A DNA stretch of 64,000 nucleotides from Cristatella mucedo. Lineage: Eukaryota > Bryozoa > Phylactolaemata > Cristatellidae. The stretch's first letter is position 1, and each line of letters begins with the position of its first letter. The position numbers and the translations under genes were made by a program. Positions 34,353-45,606 of this stretch are shown piece by piece. Location: NCBI GenBank assembly GCA_009760855.2, contig WPIO01000003.1, forward strand, positions 6,324,501-6,388,500. The letters are read 5' to 3'. Below the pieces are notes generated by a model. The model was not told the DNA's origin. It did no database searches and saw only the letters and a list, made by a program, of their open reading frames with translations.

Positions 34353-34444
34353 CATGAGCTGACTGTCAGGATCTGCTCCATTGTCTCCTACCATGGTGTA
34401 ATACTGCATGTTAAAGACAGGTAGAGCCAAGCATTGTGCATAGG
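34353..34444 (-). CDS. CTHRC1-like gene 2, exon upstream of the domain
   Basis: Acceptor TTTTGTGTTCTTGTAG and donor GTAAGC enclose 92 bases with a single open frame, YAQCLALPVFNMQYYTMV followed by GDNGADPDSQLM. It enters in phase 1 and exits in phase 0, so it joins in frame to the exon at 27,542-27,645. The YAQC start resembles the Y-x-QC segment that precedes the C-terminal domain in vertebrate CTHRC1, and it aligns loosely with the exon at 54,122-54,219. The homology is weak, so the call rests on borders, phase and position. Confidence 0.5.
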
Positions 34445-35441
34445 CTACAAGAACACAAAACCGGTTAGGTGTCTTAACATTTTGCAATGCTTTGTGCTAA
34501 TACAAAAATTGAACCAACATGCAATCACAATCTTCATTGCACATAATAATATAAATATAAATATAGTACAACATAAAAAATCGTGAAATAACTGAATCAT
34601 TATGATAATAATCATCCATGGCTGAAAATTCAACTTTGTTTCTGATGAAAATACGTAATGCCCACTGACCTGGCTCTTGAGCACCCTACTGACAATCATT
34701 ATATTTTTATACTCGTTTAAGCTTGAGACTGGATTTAAAAAGGTGATGTTTTTTCCGATAAGCTTTTCATTTAAACTATGCTTATTTAAACATAAACTAG
34801 TTCTATTTTGTATTTTCCTGTGGCCTGTATGCCCGTTAGAAAGACCGCCTATCGCTGTGGTCTGTATACAAGCATTGCAATGCATTTACTACGTAACCCT
34901 ACGACATACACGCAAAAAAGTATAATAACCTACTTTCTTAACTCGGGTGCAATGGCAATAGCAGGCTATACCAACAAGTTTGCAATGCCCAACTGGTAAG
35001 TTAACAATTCCTATTGTGAGTGGCAGATCGCTGGGCAGGGCAGGGAAGCATTTGGACCCCTAAGGAAAGGGCAGTAAAAAATGGTCGTCTCCTATTTCTA
35101 CGAGCCCGACCATTAACAAGGATGAAATTATGCCTGCATTCAACTCGATCAGCAATCACCAAGTTTGTGTCAAAGGAATGCTATGATTTTGTGTTGGCGC
35201 CTTTTCTAGCTCCAGCTACGTAAAAATTCAGGGTTCTTGCTCCCTACATAAACATCTTCTAATGTCTTGGGCTCCTATACGATAGTCCCGCCATGTCTAA
35301 TGTCCGTTGCCACTATTTACTTGCCAAAAGGGGAATTTTAGCTCCCGTCAGAGTTACACCTGGAGTTCCAAAATAAGGTTAGAGTGAGGGTTACCAATAT
35401 GGGGTCAAAATTGTACTTACTTTGCTATAAGCAAGCGGATC
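34445..35441. other. Unassigned sequence between genes 1 and 2
   Basis: AT-rich with open frames on both strands around 34,445-35,223 but no recognised motif. The signal peptide exon of gene 2 should lie in this region or further upstream and was not identified. Confidence 0.4.
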
Positions 35442-35726
35442 ATGGGTAGAATATTATCACTCACGAGATCACTGTTTAGTGCTGCACACGATCTCAGAGT
35501 AGGCTCCTCAATTCTATGTTTAGCCGTTTTGTCGACGATTCTTTTGACTCAGCTCTCGATTGAATCTCATAGCTGCTACGCCTATAAAACTTGCTGTGTT
35601 TTACCAGAAAAATACGATATGAGCATGGACTGCTGCTACCAACTTTCTCCTTATGGACAGCAATTATGGGTAAACGTGAGACCGGGTGAATTTGAAGCTG
35701 TGAGTGAACAAACTTCTCAAGCATGA
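35442..35726 (+). CDS. Small ORF: hydrophobic segment and Cys-rich stretch
   Basis: ATG 35,442 opens 94 codons. A hydrophobic run (SSILCLAVLSTILLTQL, residues about 22-38) is followed by a cysteine-rich part (SHSCYAYKTCCVLPEKYDMS then MDCCYQLSP) with six cysteines in the mature part if the run is a signal peptide. The N-terminal part before the run is long for a signal peptide, so a membrane anchor is possible. A GTGAGT donor at 35,703 could end the exon after 87 codons. No family was recognised and no role is proposed. It is on the opposite strand to the CTHRC1-like genes and lies between genes 1 and 2. Confidence 0.4.
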   Translation: MGRILSLTRSLFSAAHDLRVGSSILCLAVLSTILLTQLSIESHSCYAYKTCCVLPEKYDMSMDCCYQLSPYGQQLWVNVRPGEFEAVSEQTSQA

Positions 35727-35992
35727 ACGTTATTCAGTAGCCAAATTAGCGAATTTACGACGATGCATCCACAATCATTCAATTTATGTGAAATCCATCA
35801 TTTGGTCTGTGTTAGTGGAAACATAGCTGCAATTGTAATTAATCGTAGCACCTTGCAGTTAGATTTTTGCTTCCTGTACCTATCAACCATATCCCGTTGC
35901 AGCAAGACATTATAGTGGCTATGTTTATAAATTTGCATGCTATTTGCATGCTGTCTTTGGGAACTCAGTCATAAATAAAAAAACTCATACAA

Positions 35993-36290
35993 ATAATAAT
36001 GGTGGATTGGCATATCTTCATCGAAGAACCTAAAGTCTTTCTAGGCACTTTACATATGTTGTACATGAAGCAAGATCAAACAGTTAGGAGGAACATGCAG
36101 AATGTCTAAAAAACGTAACATGGTTAGAGTCAAATATTCAACTTATAAGATATGCTAAGTGGTATCAAGCATTGTGGCAGAACGCATAAGCACACAAAGA
36201 ACGAATCACAAGGACAAACTAAATTGCTGTGAACAGGCTCGTTTCAGCTTAAATTTATGTCATCAAGTCAGTGGATGACTTGAGATCAAT
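35993..36290 (-). mobile_element. LINE-A 3' end, decayed
   Basis: A short ATT tail near 35,995 and about 290 bases of 3' UTR read on the minus strand, with many substitutions (TAAAGTGCCTAGAAAGACTT; GTGATTCGTTCTTTGTGTGC). Confidence 0.65.
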
Positions 36291-37185
36291 CGTCACGATG
36301 ACTTTTGTAACAGAATATCCAGTCTTTTCATACTCTCATTGTGATGCATTTTGAAATTGTATAATATGCAATCAATCGAAAAAATTGAACCTGCTGTCGG
36401 TTAACGAAATTCGAAAAAGCAGTGAACACATTGATCAAACCAACTGAGAAACGCCTTTCGAGTCACTATGGCAAAAGAAGGGTCTCGTGGACCACACGTC
36501 TTAGCACACGCTTTTCTATTGCTACCGCTTTCCTATCGGAGACATTTCTTTCTCAGGCTATGGCTCTCTACTTACAGAAGTCGTCTACAGGTGGCGTCTC
36601 AAGCCAGCCTGCCTGATGCTCCGATCTAACTATCCCCAAACCTGATGAAAGTAAAAGCAAACGCAGTTTTATTTTATCTCTTGGGATACCAAGAACTGCT
36701 GCGACTAATCTTTTCTCCGAGCCGCTCTTTCATAGTTTTGAGGTTCTTTTAAAATTACCTGAACATTTGCGCTCTTTGCATATGGACTCTTCAAAAGATA
36801 CCGATTATTTTTTATCTCTTCCTCAAATTGTTCAGAAAAGATCATATGTTACCCAAAGGATGCCGAACTCTTCTTTGGGTCAGGAGTTCTTTCTGCAACA
36901 CACTAATGTAGTATGAAATGGTGTTTCAGTACCTTTCGGAAGAGTTTCTAGTGGAGCCCATCTGACTTGAATCGCTGTAGGCGATGCATCCCTTTTAGTT
37001 TGAATGACGATCCCCACATTCCCAAAGGCAAATAACGGCAAGATCGTTTTTCACCAATGCTCAACCTTTAGAATTCAAACCTGGACCTACAATGTCTTGG
37101 TCACTCTCTGTCTTCCCACTCTTCTTCAAAGTAGTGCAATTTAATTTATCTTCGTCTATAGTTACACGATGCCAAAAGACCAAGT
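36291..37185. other. Unassigned sequence
   Basis: The plus frame at 36,422-36,616 is Ser/Thr-rich and unrecognised. Nothing else is supported. Confidence 0.35.
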
Positions 37186-37460
37186 GGGTATTACGCAGGA
37201 GAGTTTTGTATAGCTCATTGACAGCCTAAGCGGCTTTGGGTACACGTTCGGTAGCCGGCAGACTTCATCTCACGCAACAAAGAGTAAGTGGAAAGCATAG
37301 CAGAGTCAGGAGAGCAGTTGCGGTAGTAAGTAGCATGGAAATGGAAGTAGCAGCTCAGAACTACTGAATAAGCCATAAGCTATAACATAAGCTATAGTCG
37401 GCAACAGGAGAGTAGTTGTCGTTGTGTAAGAATTTTGGGAGTGAGTTCCCCAATCAGGTG
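37186..37460 (-). mobile_element. LINE-B 3' coding end
   Basis: Minus-strand text gives the LINE-B end: SYFHFHATYYRNCSPDSAM-like, then the end GCTATACAAAACTCTCCTGC. A local duplication of AAGCTATA appears near 37,375-37,395. Confidence 0.65.
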
Positions 37461-38323
37461 GTTGGTCTCTTTAAGTTCTTTTAGGGAGTGGGAATAGCAA
37501 TCTCGGGAGATCTGGGCCCCTGTTGTGATTTACTAATAAATATTTGGATATGTAATAGCTGGTACAGTTCTCAAAGAAGAAATGAGATGCACTGAAATTA
37601 GATGTATTTTACGTAATTCCTAACAAGACAGCCAAGCTACGACTTATATGCTTCAAAAATCTTAAAATATGCTTCTTCTGTGTACATTTCGGCAGGTTCT
37701 TGTTAAATTGGCATAAGAAAATGCAAAATACGTTCGCTGAATTCGTTCAGCCCCTTGGTCCGATCTCGGGAAATTAAGATACTTTATTAATCTACTCGGG
37801 TCGCTTGAACTAAACTGATTGATTTCATTAAGTCTCCACTAATTGCAATACCATTTATATTACTTAAGTTATTATAAATTTGTGTAGTAATTTATCAAAT
37901 TTTCTTATGAAATTACACCATATTTGATAAAAAATAATTGCACGCACAATTTCATTGATATCTCAAATTCAACTTCATTTTTGTAACACCTGCCAATTAT
38001 GAATAGATGTACGAGCAATGTTCTGGGAAACACGGTGAATATTTTACTTAAGATTGCCCTGGTCATAAAAGCAAAGTTGGTCCAGATTATTTATCATATC
38101 CTAAACTGTTGATGGAGTATCTAACGGGAAATGGCACTTACAACACATGAAGAAGGATTAAATAAAATAGTGGTCCTAAAAATGTATTTCAAGTTAAGCA
38201 TTCACATGCTGAAAGCTTGTCATTCAAATTTTATGAGACCAAGCATGTTCATGCATTCCAAATGTACACGTACATGTAAACGGTTGAATAGGGCTATTCA
38301 ACTTTATCGACGAAGCTTAGCTA

Positions 38324-38326
<3 letters not shown>
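37461..38326. other. Unassigned AT-rich sequence downstream of gene 1
   Basis: Nothing recognised. On the minus strand this would be the 3' flank of CTHRC1-like gene 1 beyond the AT microsatellite. Confidence 0.4.
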
Positions 38327-38401
<75 letters not shown>

Positions 38402-38412
38402 CATACATATAT
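38327..38412 (+). repeat. AT microsatellite directly after the gene 1 stop codon
   Basis: About 86 bases of AT/TA repeat with a GTAT and TACA interruption. On the minus strand it begins at the base after the stop codon of gene 1, so it would form the start of the 3' UTR or, if a donor is used, of an intron. Confidence 0.92.
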
Positions 38413-38576
38413 CTATGACTTACCTGTACTGGAAGTGGTAAAGAGTTCGTAGACCCACATCGACCTGCTTGCAAGCCAGCCAGTGTATGAGTCGCTCACG
38501 CCCCAGCCAGGACAGGCTCCGACGACGATGGCCACAGTGACGACCCCAGCAGGCAGACCAAGACATACACCGTCCA
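38413..38576 (-). CDS. CTHRC1-like gene 1, last exon
   Basis: Acceptor CCCTTCTTGTTTCAG, then the frame DGVCLGLPAGVVTVAIV, VGACPGWGVSDSYTGW, RSMWVYELF. This is the second half of the CTHRC1-type domain with DGVC, VG-x-C and YTGW blocks intact. Entry is in phase 1, which joins in frame to the exon at 45,408-45,606 across a 6.8 kb intron holding a head-to-head pair of LINE-A copies. The frame ends STGKS-stop at 38,413. An alternative is a GTAAGT donor within the ACAGGTAAG sequence at about 38,418-38,426, which would remove the stop and need a further exon. Termination is preferred because genes 2 and 3 also stop in this exon. Confidence 0.8.
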
Positions 38577-39280
38577 CTGAAACAAGAAGGGCTCATTCTT
38601 TATATCATTAATAGATATTTATTGATGCTTTGAGATAAAATACTAATGTAAAAATGATAATAATCAGCAAAAATTAAAACCTCGTGATTTTCGTTGAGTC
38701 ATAAGGCAATTTTGATTAGCCTAAGCATCTTCTACTTGCACAAGACTGATGTGCTGACACTCAGATGCAATAAATACTAAATAAGTGTTATATATAAACA
38801 GTCATTTTATTTATTTTTGTGTTCATCGTATTTATTATGAGCAATAACCTAGAAATAAGATCATTGACGTATATGTTCATGAAATATTTTTTGATTTGCC
38901 AATGCTTCTGCCCATAAGTAGGCAAGGTTCCTAAAGCTGTCGTGCAATTGATACAAGTTAACTGGTGATTCCCGCCTGATTCTAATACTTTGGAATTAGA
39001 AGCTGATTAATCATGTGCAAAGCGAATTGCATATCAGGAATGTTTGGTACTGAGGTTGATGAGTTTGTACAATCTCTATAACCTTGATATGCTGCTAAAC
39101 GTAAGTACATTTACAATAAGCACATGAACTTAGATATTTAAATACCAAGTATACTACTTATATTGTATAAATATATTACACATTTAATATTATTTAATTA
39201 TATTATATTATGAGTTTAATATGGACCTTTACATGAGCAAGAAGTGATGATACATATTGAGTTGCATTGGACCTTTACAA
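38577..39280. other. Gene 1 intron, unassigned part
   Basis: AT-rich; no element recognised. Confidence 0.4.
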
Positions 39281-39470
39281 TTCTATAAAACTCTGCAACT
39301 AGGCTAGTCTGTCATGAGCTTAGTAAATGCCTTCTTCCGCCTTTGTTTCAGACCACCAGTGAAATTCGACTTTGAACGACCAAGGTCGCGGGCTCGAACC
39401 ATTTTGCTTATATCAGCACCTGAATATGTATTACACTCCCTTTAGGTGCTATTCAAATTAGGTAGTTTTC
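39281..39470 (+). mobile_element. LINE-A scrap with SINE
   Basis: 39,283-39,335 reads as the LLQNSAARLVCHE-like block of LINE-A. It is followed by a SINE with B-box GCGGGCTCGAACCATT (39,388) and the tail GCACCTGAATATG...TTTAGGTGCTATTC. Confidence 0.55.
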
Positions 39471-40224
39471 CTCCATCGTTTGCACTGGATCCCAATTGCC
39501 ATCTGTTAGAGATTGCGCCTTCAGATCGAATGCCAAGAATCCAAGACCCTGACGTCGTGAGATCCCATGATGATTTGATGGCACTTATAAAAAAAACAAA
39601 GCTAAAAATTGTTCTTCACAGCATGTGCTCAATCCGTATCAATTACTCTAGGTCTGTATATGGGTGCTCTTATTGTGCTTACGATTACTAACCGAATGGT
39701 ATGTGTGCTTTCTAGTATATGCAAACAGCGTCGCTAAAGATTTAATTTTCTTAGGCCTGAACGAACCTGTTTACACTTGCAATAGCATTACATTTTTGTT
39801 CTCTTTGTCAGTTTCGACGCATGCAGGCTAGTTGCTTCAGGACTATTGACGTTTATGTAGCACTACAAATGCAGTCAAGAGCAGGCACCTCCAAGGACTC
39901 TGCTCAAATTTTACTTGTTGGGGCTGGCGGGTTATGTACATGCACAGCTGTGTTATTTGTAAAAACTTATGCATCCCGAATTAGCCTCTGCAACTCTTTC
40001 ACTTGTTTAGCATTCTGCTAGCTGTCCTACCTGCATTATGAAGTTGCAGTTAGAGTCTGATACGTGAAAAACAATTCCTATTCATTAAAAATTATCCTAG
40101 TAAATGTTATTCTTGCTTATGAACGCATATATTGGAAAGCGGCTGGGAATTTTTAATAATCTTACAACCTTAAGGCTAATTGTCTCAAATGTTAGTAAAG
40201 GGTAACAATACGTGCATAATAATA
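39471..40224. other. Mostly unassigned; possible old LINE text
   Basis: 39,960-40,070 weakly matches the [20 protein letters not shown] block of LINE-A. The plus frame at 39,446-39,691 resembles the LINE ORF end only vaguely. Confidence 0.35.
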
Positions 40225-42365
40225 AAAGTAAGATTAAAACATTACATGCAGCACCCTCAGATTACCCGATATCTTTCTGGGCACTTCACATATGCTGCAA
40301 AGTAAGCACGATCGAATATTTAGTGGGAACATGCTCAGTGACAACAAGCATAGCATGTTAATGGGTGACATGCACAGGGTCGTCACGCAAATATGGCAAG
40401 TGACATCATGCACAGTGTCAGCACGCATAAGCCCACTAAGGACGAATCATAGTGACCCACTAAACGCTGCAATAAACAGGGTGTATTTTTAGTTTTTTCA
40501 ATGAGATCAAATCGTGGGGCTTTGCATTGCAAGTCAAAAATGAGCTCCAGTTTTGGGAGCATACAATCTATAGGCACGGTCTCCAAAGGATTTGAGGCTC
40601 GTGTGGGGTATATGTATACGATTAATTCTGAAAAGCTATTGATGCAATATACTTCGGGTGGCTACGGAGTAGATCTGATAGGTGTTCTAGAGCCGAAAGA
40701 GGACCTGAAAATGAGTAACATAAACCTAAAATCGATGTGCTGCTTGACTGGGAGCCTGTGCAGGTTGATGACAAGTTGTGTGATGTTGCAACTGTGAAGC
40801 TCGCAGCTGTCGAGCCTAGCTACAGAGTTGTGCACAAACTGTAAGTAGACTGATTGCACAGGCCAGTAGACCAGCCAGCAGTGAGCTACAAAAGTCGAGA
40901 CGAGATATCACAAATGCATAGGCCAATTTTGATATGGCATCCTTGCCTAAATAAGCCCGAATTTTAAGTGATGTTATGTAGCTGAAAGTAGGAAGGGATG
41001 ATGGTGGAGATGATGTGGTCGTTTAACTAAATGTCGCTGTGGAGCCGGCCAACAAGATTTCGTGAAGATTGAACAGATGATATGCTTGCAGAGCCTATTG
41101 TGAGCGTTAGCTACTCCAACTTCTGAATTACACTTGGTTTGCCCAAAATAATAAGTTGATTTTATCATCATTTAATTGAAGAAATTGTGCAGCCATTCAT
41201 GTGTAGATGTCATTTATACATGCAGCAAGAGGGTGGAGAGAGATTGGACATTCTGGAGGGCTGGATGGTCAAAGCAAAGGTACAAATGAGTGTCATTTTC
41301 ATGGAAGTGAAAGCCTAGATTGCTCCTCCCAATCACATTGGCTATTGGGGGAGTATAAACCATGAAAAGAACAGGACCAGCACGAAGCCCTGAGGTAACC
41401 TGTACTTTAGAGGTACCTTGGATGATTTATGTTTATTCACATCAAAACTCTTGAGTCTCCCACTGAGATAAGACATGAACCATTGCAATGCAGTGCCATT
41501 GATGCCCAGACAAGGTGAGAGGTGCACGAGGAATTGGTGATCGGTACCTTCGAAAGCTGCCAAAAGATTGAGTAAACCAAGCAGAGATACTCTACCTAAG
41601 TCAGCACTCCTAAGTAGGTCGTTATACACCTGAAGTAAGTCGACTCTATGCAGTGACTAGCTCTAAAGCCAGACTGGTACTTACTAGCAAGGTTTGAAGT
41701 TTCAGTACATGAGTTCAGTTGGTCGCCACGACTCGTTCCAGTGTCTTTGAGAGAAACTGTAGTAAGGAGACTGGGCAGAATTTGCTCCAGTTCAACTGGT
41801 TTAGTGTTGATTTCTTGAGTAGTGATCTTAATACAGTCACTTTGAAAAGTCCTGGGACATTATCGGAGCCTAATGACACTTGTATGATATTTATTGTGCA
41901 TGGCAGCACCAGATTTATACATCGGTTAAGCAGGATTGTGGGAATTGGGTCTAGAGGACTAGTTGTATTGTTTGATTGGAATATGAGCTTCAGAATGAGG
42001 TCACTAGTCGCCTCCTTGAATGCATGCATTGAGGTGGTGTATGGAATTGAGGGACATGATTCTAGGGGGGGTGTTGCCGCTCTAGGTTTGGACTGCCTGA
42101 TATGTGAATGTCGTTGACAAAGAAGCAAGAGTAGCGATCAGCTAGATCACCAAAAGGATCACGAGGTAAGTAGATAACCGGAAGGCAGATAAGAAAAAAT
42201 GGTCGATCAGCATTTTTGGATTGTGCATCTGTGAATCAGCCATGCTTTTATAACAGCTAGACTTAGCCCTTGCTATGATCGATTGGTACGATAGTCCTAG
42301 TATGCCTGTCGATGGAGAGGCAGTCTTAATCTTTTGTGTATATTTGTTCAAGTCTATGCTTAGTA
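40225..42365 (-). mobile_element. LINE-A copy, linker to tail
   Basis: Minus strand from 42,365: linker (MADSQMHNPKMLIDHFFLS; LESCPSIPYTTS; IPTILLNRCINLVLPC), RT (LGRVSLLGLLNLLAAFEGTD; LGINGTALQWFMSYLSGRLK), a decayed YADD region (about 41,300, reading HFHENDTHLY-like), the C-terminal block (CNITQLVINLHRLPVKQ) and the 3' UTR to about 40,240. Two frames of 95 and 137 codons survive. 5' truncated and lacking the endonuclease. Confidence 0.88.
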
Positions 42366-42609
42366 TACCTAGCTAGTTGCATAGCTAATGGAACCCATAT
42401 ATGTACCGTTACGAGCATCTTTCGAGAAAAATCAACATCACATTACAAATGTAACAAGAAAGGTTATTAGCTGCTGGTGTTGTGTAATCGGTTTCCAAAA
42501 CTTGAGGAACGACGGCTATGAGCTCTGGAATCCAAAAAAACTCCTACAATAGTATAAGTGAAGCATGAGAATGCAAGCATTGGTAGACAACGCCAAAATG
42601 CTTTGTTCA

Positions 42610-43590
42610 GGAATACCTCGATGTTAGGCTCTCCTAAACACCTACGTCTGTGTTCCCTCAACTCCTTTGCTGCATGTACTAATGACATCCTCAAATGCAT
42701 GGCAGCAAACTGTCTTAAATTAAATGATGTTAAAACTAACTTATTAGTTATGGATAAATGAAGTGTGATTCGGAAATTGGAAAGGCTGACGCTCAAAATT
42801 GGCTCTGCCAGCATACCTCCTGTTGAATCTGCACAATATCTAGGTGTCACGTTCCAATGTGACCTCTGGTTGGATGACCACATCAACTCCACAATCAAGT
42901 CTGCCTACTTTCTGATACATAACATTGCTAAAATTTGGGCTTGTTTAGATAAGGATACCACGTCTAAGTTGGTCCATGCATTTGTGACATCCCGTCTCGA
43001 CTTCTGCAACTCACTGCTTACTGGCCTACAGGCATTGTGCGATCAGGCGATTGCAGATGGTGCCAAACTCTGCAACTAGGCTTGCCTGTCGTGAGCCTCG
43101 CAAACGCCACATAACACCACTTCTCACCGACCTGCACTGGCAACCAGTTAAGTAAGGCATCTATTTCAAAGTTGTCATTTACTCTTAGATCTCTTCCTTC
43201 TTTGGTCCAGCCTACCTGTCAGATCTACTCCCCCACCAGGCCAAGTATCGTACCACCCGCTTTTGGGACAATAACTTATACCTATACATCGTGCAAACCT
43301 CAAATCAGTTGGATACCGTGCATTTAGTTCGTATGCTCCCACAGGCTAGAGCTCACTTCCGACTTGCGTCACGACATCCCTTGACATGACCACAGTTGAA
43401 AAGAACTTAAAAACGCATGCTGACTCTGCGCACTTCACCCCTAACCATGTTATTCATGTTGTTTATCAAGCATGATTCCACTCACCATTCGACCGTGTTT
43501 CCTTTGCAGCATATGTAAAGCGCCTAGAAAGAAAATGAGTTATCTGACGGCTCTATATTGACTGCATTATTATTATTATTGTTATATATA
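42610..43590 (+). mobile_element. LINE-A 3' half
   Basis: Starts at the SLNSFAACTNDI block and reads LERLTLKIGSASIPPVESA, LWLDDHINSTIKSAYF and [20 protein letters not shown] in one frame of 104 codons, then decays. The 3' UTR ends in an ATT tail at about 43,567-43,583. It lies head-to-head with the copy at 40,225-42,365. Confidence 0.88.
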
Positions 43591-43619
43591 TTTATATTTA
43601 TACTTATTTGTATATACGG

Positions 43620-43740
43620 AGATAGCTAGCTTGTATAGCCCCAAGAAAACTTGATCTCTACCTAAGTACATCAACTATCCCTCTGGACTCAAGACCTTGA
43701 CCTTCCGTGGCGATTAAACAGCTCTTCTGCTAGAAACATC
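43620..43740 (-). mobile_element. Decayed SINE
   Basis: Minus-strand tail (GTACTTAGGTAGAGATCAAG then TTTTCTTGGGGCTATACAAG) with unreadable boxes. Called from the tail only. Confidence 0.4.
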
Positions 43741-43861
43741 AAAATATTCTCGCAAAAGTGTTTTGCTAATAACTTTAAAAAGCCCGAAAAGTTTGAAAAA
43801 ACTTAAAGGGCGTGTACGGAATGTTAGGGATCGTCCAAAACTTCTCTGTGGTGGTTTTTTG

Positions 43862-43998
43862 CTGAAACGCACTGGTCAAGCTGATAAGGTGCTTGCCACG
43901 AACAAAGTCTGGCTGAGGTCGTGGGCTAGAGCCCCGAGGCATATGTGAAGCACCTGAATAGAGATTAAGTTCTCTTGGGGCGCTATATAACTGAATTA
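43862..43998 (+). mobile_element. tRNA-derived SINE
   Basis: Plus-strand A-box is decayed (GGTCAAGCTGATAAGGTGC), B-box GTGGGCTAGAGCCCCGAGG, then a nearly consensus tail: AGCACCTGAATAGAGATTAA followed by GTTCTCTTGGGGCGCTATAT. It illustrates the tail shared with LINE-A best. Confidence 0.75.
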
Positions 43999-44175
43999 TA
44001 TTTTCTATTAAATTAATAACAGTGTAGAAAACACAAATAAATAAATTTGGTCGAGGCCTTCTATATGGACTCATAATTGTGGCTCCCCTTCCAAACGGAA
44101 TCGACAAAGGAAATTTACCATTAAAACTTTAAACATACTTATCCTTTGTTAGATATGATGCAACACATTAGAATT

Positions 44176-44380
44176 TTGCACGCAATTTCACAACCCGTAA
44201 CTGGCGCCTGAAGTTTCTCTCCTGCCGCGTCCCGCAGGCCGGCTCTGACGTCTTTGACTTGTCAACTGACCCCGAAGTGATGGAGCGCTCGTTCGTTCCG
44301 CGAGGCGTCATATCCAAGCTGCTAGAGTTCCCCAAGCTGGCTGACTGCCAATTTTGGGTGCTCCATACCACAAGCTAGGA
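44176..44380 (+). other. GC-rich coding-like segment, unrecognised
   Basis: A single plus frame runs about 68 codons from an upstream stop to TAG at about 44,378, reading NWRLKFLSCRVPQAGSDVFD, then DPEVMERSFVPRGVISKLLE and FPKLADCQFWVLHTTS. Codon third positions are rich in G and C, unlike the surrounding AT-rich DNA. A pyrimidine-rich acceptor (TCTCCTGCCGCGTCCCGCAG) inside it ends at 44,238, so the last 47 codons could be a terminal exon. No family was recognised. It could be a relic of a transposon, transferred DNA or a real exon. Confidence 0.35.
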
Positions 44381-45296
44381 CTTCGGGTTTCTTGACTCGT
44401 TCGCTATTTTTGCTATCGAAGGATGGTCTTACTTAATAAATGGTAAAATTTTCCTATTTCCAGACATGAGAAAGAGGTGGCATAAGGGGCCTGTGGGTTT
44501 CCATCGCGTCTGAAAATTTTTCAAAAAATTGCCTTTTATATATGACGAGGCTTGAAAATGAACATTGAAGCAGATAAGCTGACGGAAATTTTGAAATCAT
44601 GCTAGACCCCATGGGACTAAATAGATTACCTGAATAGATATTGAAATCTCTTAGAATGAGGTTGTGTGATATACATTAAGAAAATTCAGACTTTAAGAAA
44701 TAATTAACGTGGTGGATGATTGACTCCCCCACCATCAGTAACTGTCCACCACTTGTAGACAAAACTGGAGATTCAAAAGATTGTTTAGCGACTATCGATA
44801 ACTACTTGAAATATACAAATGTAATTGCAATGCTATTTTAAAATTATTTTTACTGCAAATTATCGAGGATTATTTTTAAATATCAATTTCACTTTTTCAC
44901 CTGTATATGTGTTGCTATATTTAAATAAGCTGTCAGGTTGATAATACAGTGAGCTCACTGGCCAGGTCAGGGGATGCAGAGGTCCACCTTTTAAAGCAAA
45001 TTTGGAGTTACCCAAAATACAATTTGCAAATGATCTGGACTAATAATAAGAATATTAAGCTTTGTTTTCTTTAAAATCGTCCGTACATATGCATGTACAT
45101 TTTATGTTCTGAATTTTGTTAATAAACTTCAAATGAATTTTTTGCTGACTAAAGAGTGCAATGGTTATCATTTTAAGTTTCCTGTTAAGCTACCCAGGTA
45201 CTGTTTGATGTCAGGGTCGGTTTCCGCCGAGGCGTGTTTTTTGTGACAGCCTGAAAATGGCAAATTGCATTGGCATACCACTTTCGCACACTTGTG
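44381..45296. other. Gene 1 intron, unassigned part
   Basis: AT-rich; nothing recognised. The minus frames at 45,168-45,659 are open through the TG microsatellite and the CTHRC1-like exon, but in a different frame from the exon and are not real. Confidence 0.4.
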
Positions 45297-45367
45297 TTCG
45301 CGTGTGTGTGTGTGCAAGCGTGCGTGTGTGCCTGTATGTTTGTGGGGGTGAGGATGTGTGGCATGTG
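45297..45367 (+). repeat. TG-rich microsatellite
   Basis: Imperfect TG repeat with CA, GGGG and AT interruptions, 40 bases downstream (minus strand) of the gene 1 exon donor. Confidence 0.85.
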
Positions 45368-45407
45368 TACTTTTCTCAATGAGTTCTTCATCTGGCCGAG
45401 TACTTAC

Positions 45408-45606
45408 ATTCAGAGTACCGATGATCGTCCGTTGAGCTGCCATCATAGTTTGTGAAATCAATATTACTGGGGTTACTGCAGGCCGTACCATTGAAGGTGA
45501 CATAGTATCTGCCGCACTGTCCTGTGGCGTGGTAATGCGCACTTGTTGTTGAGTACCACGAGATTCTAAGAGCTGTATCGCTTCTAGTTTTGTTAAAGGT
45601 AACAGT
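45408..45606 (-). CDS. CTHRC1-like gene 1, first half-domain exon
   Basis: The 199-base exon starts in phase 0 after AG at 45,607 and ends in phase 1 before GTAAGT. It reads TVTFNKTRSDTALRISWY, then HATGQCGRYYVTFNGTACSN, then IDFTNYDGSSTDDHRYSE. This matches CTHRC1 blocks TFTK-x-RS-x-x-ALR and RW-x-FTFNG-x-EC. Only one Cys remains of the family CC pair, and two N-glycosylation sites (NKT, NGT) can be seen. The acceptor has a poor pyrimidine tract (AACAAAAATCGATTTTTTATAG-like), its weakest point. It joins upstream to 54,122-54,219 and downstream to 38,413-38,576 in frame. Confidence 0.8.

Noticed and set aside
38131-38418. Plus-strand frame ending in Tyr-Ile repeats
   Set aside because: It depends on the AT microsatellite and runs antisense to the end of the CTHRC1-like exon.
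41719-42117. 132-codon plus-strand frame
   Set aside because: Antisense shadow of the LINE-A linker and RT region, which is clearly coding-like on the minus strand.
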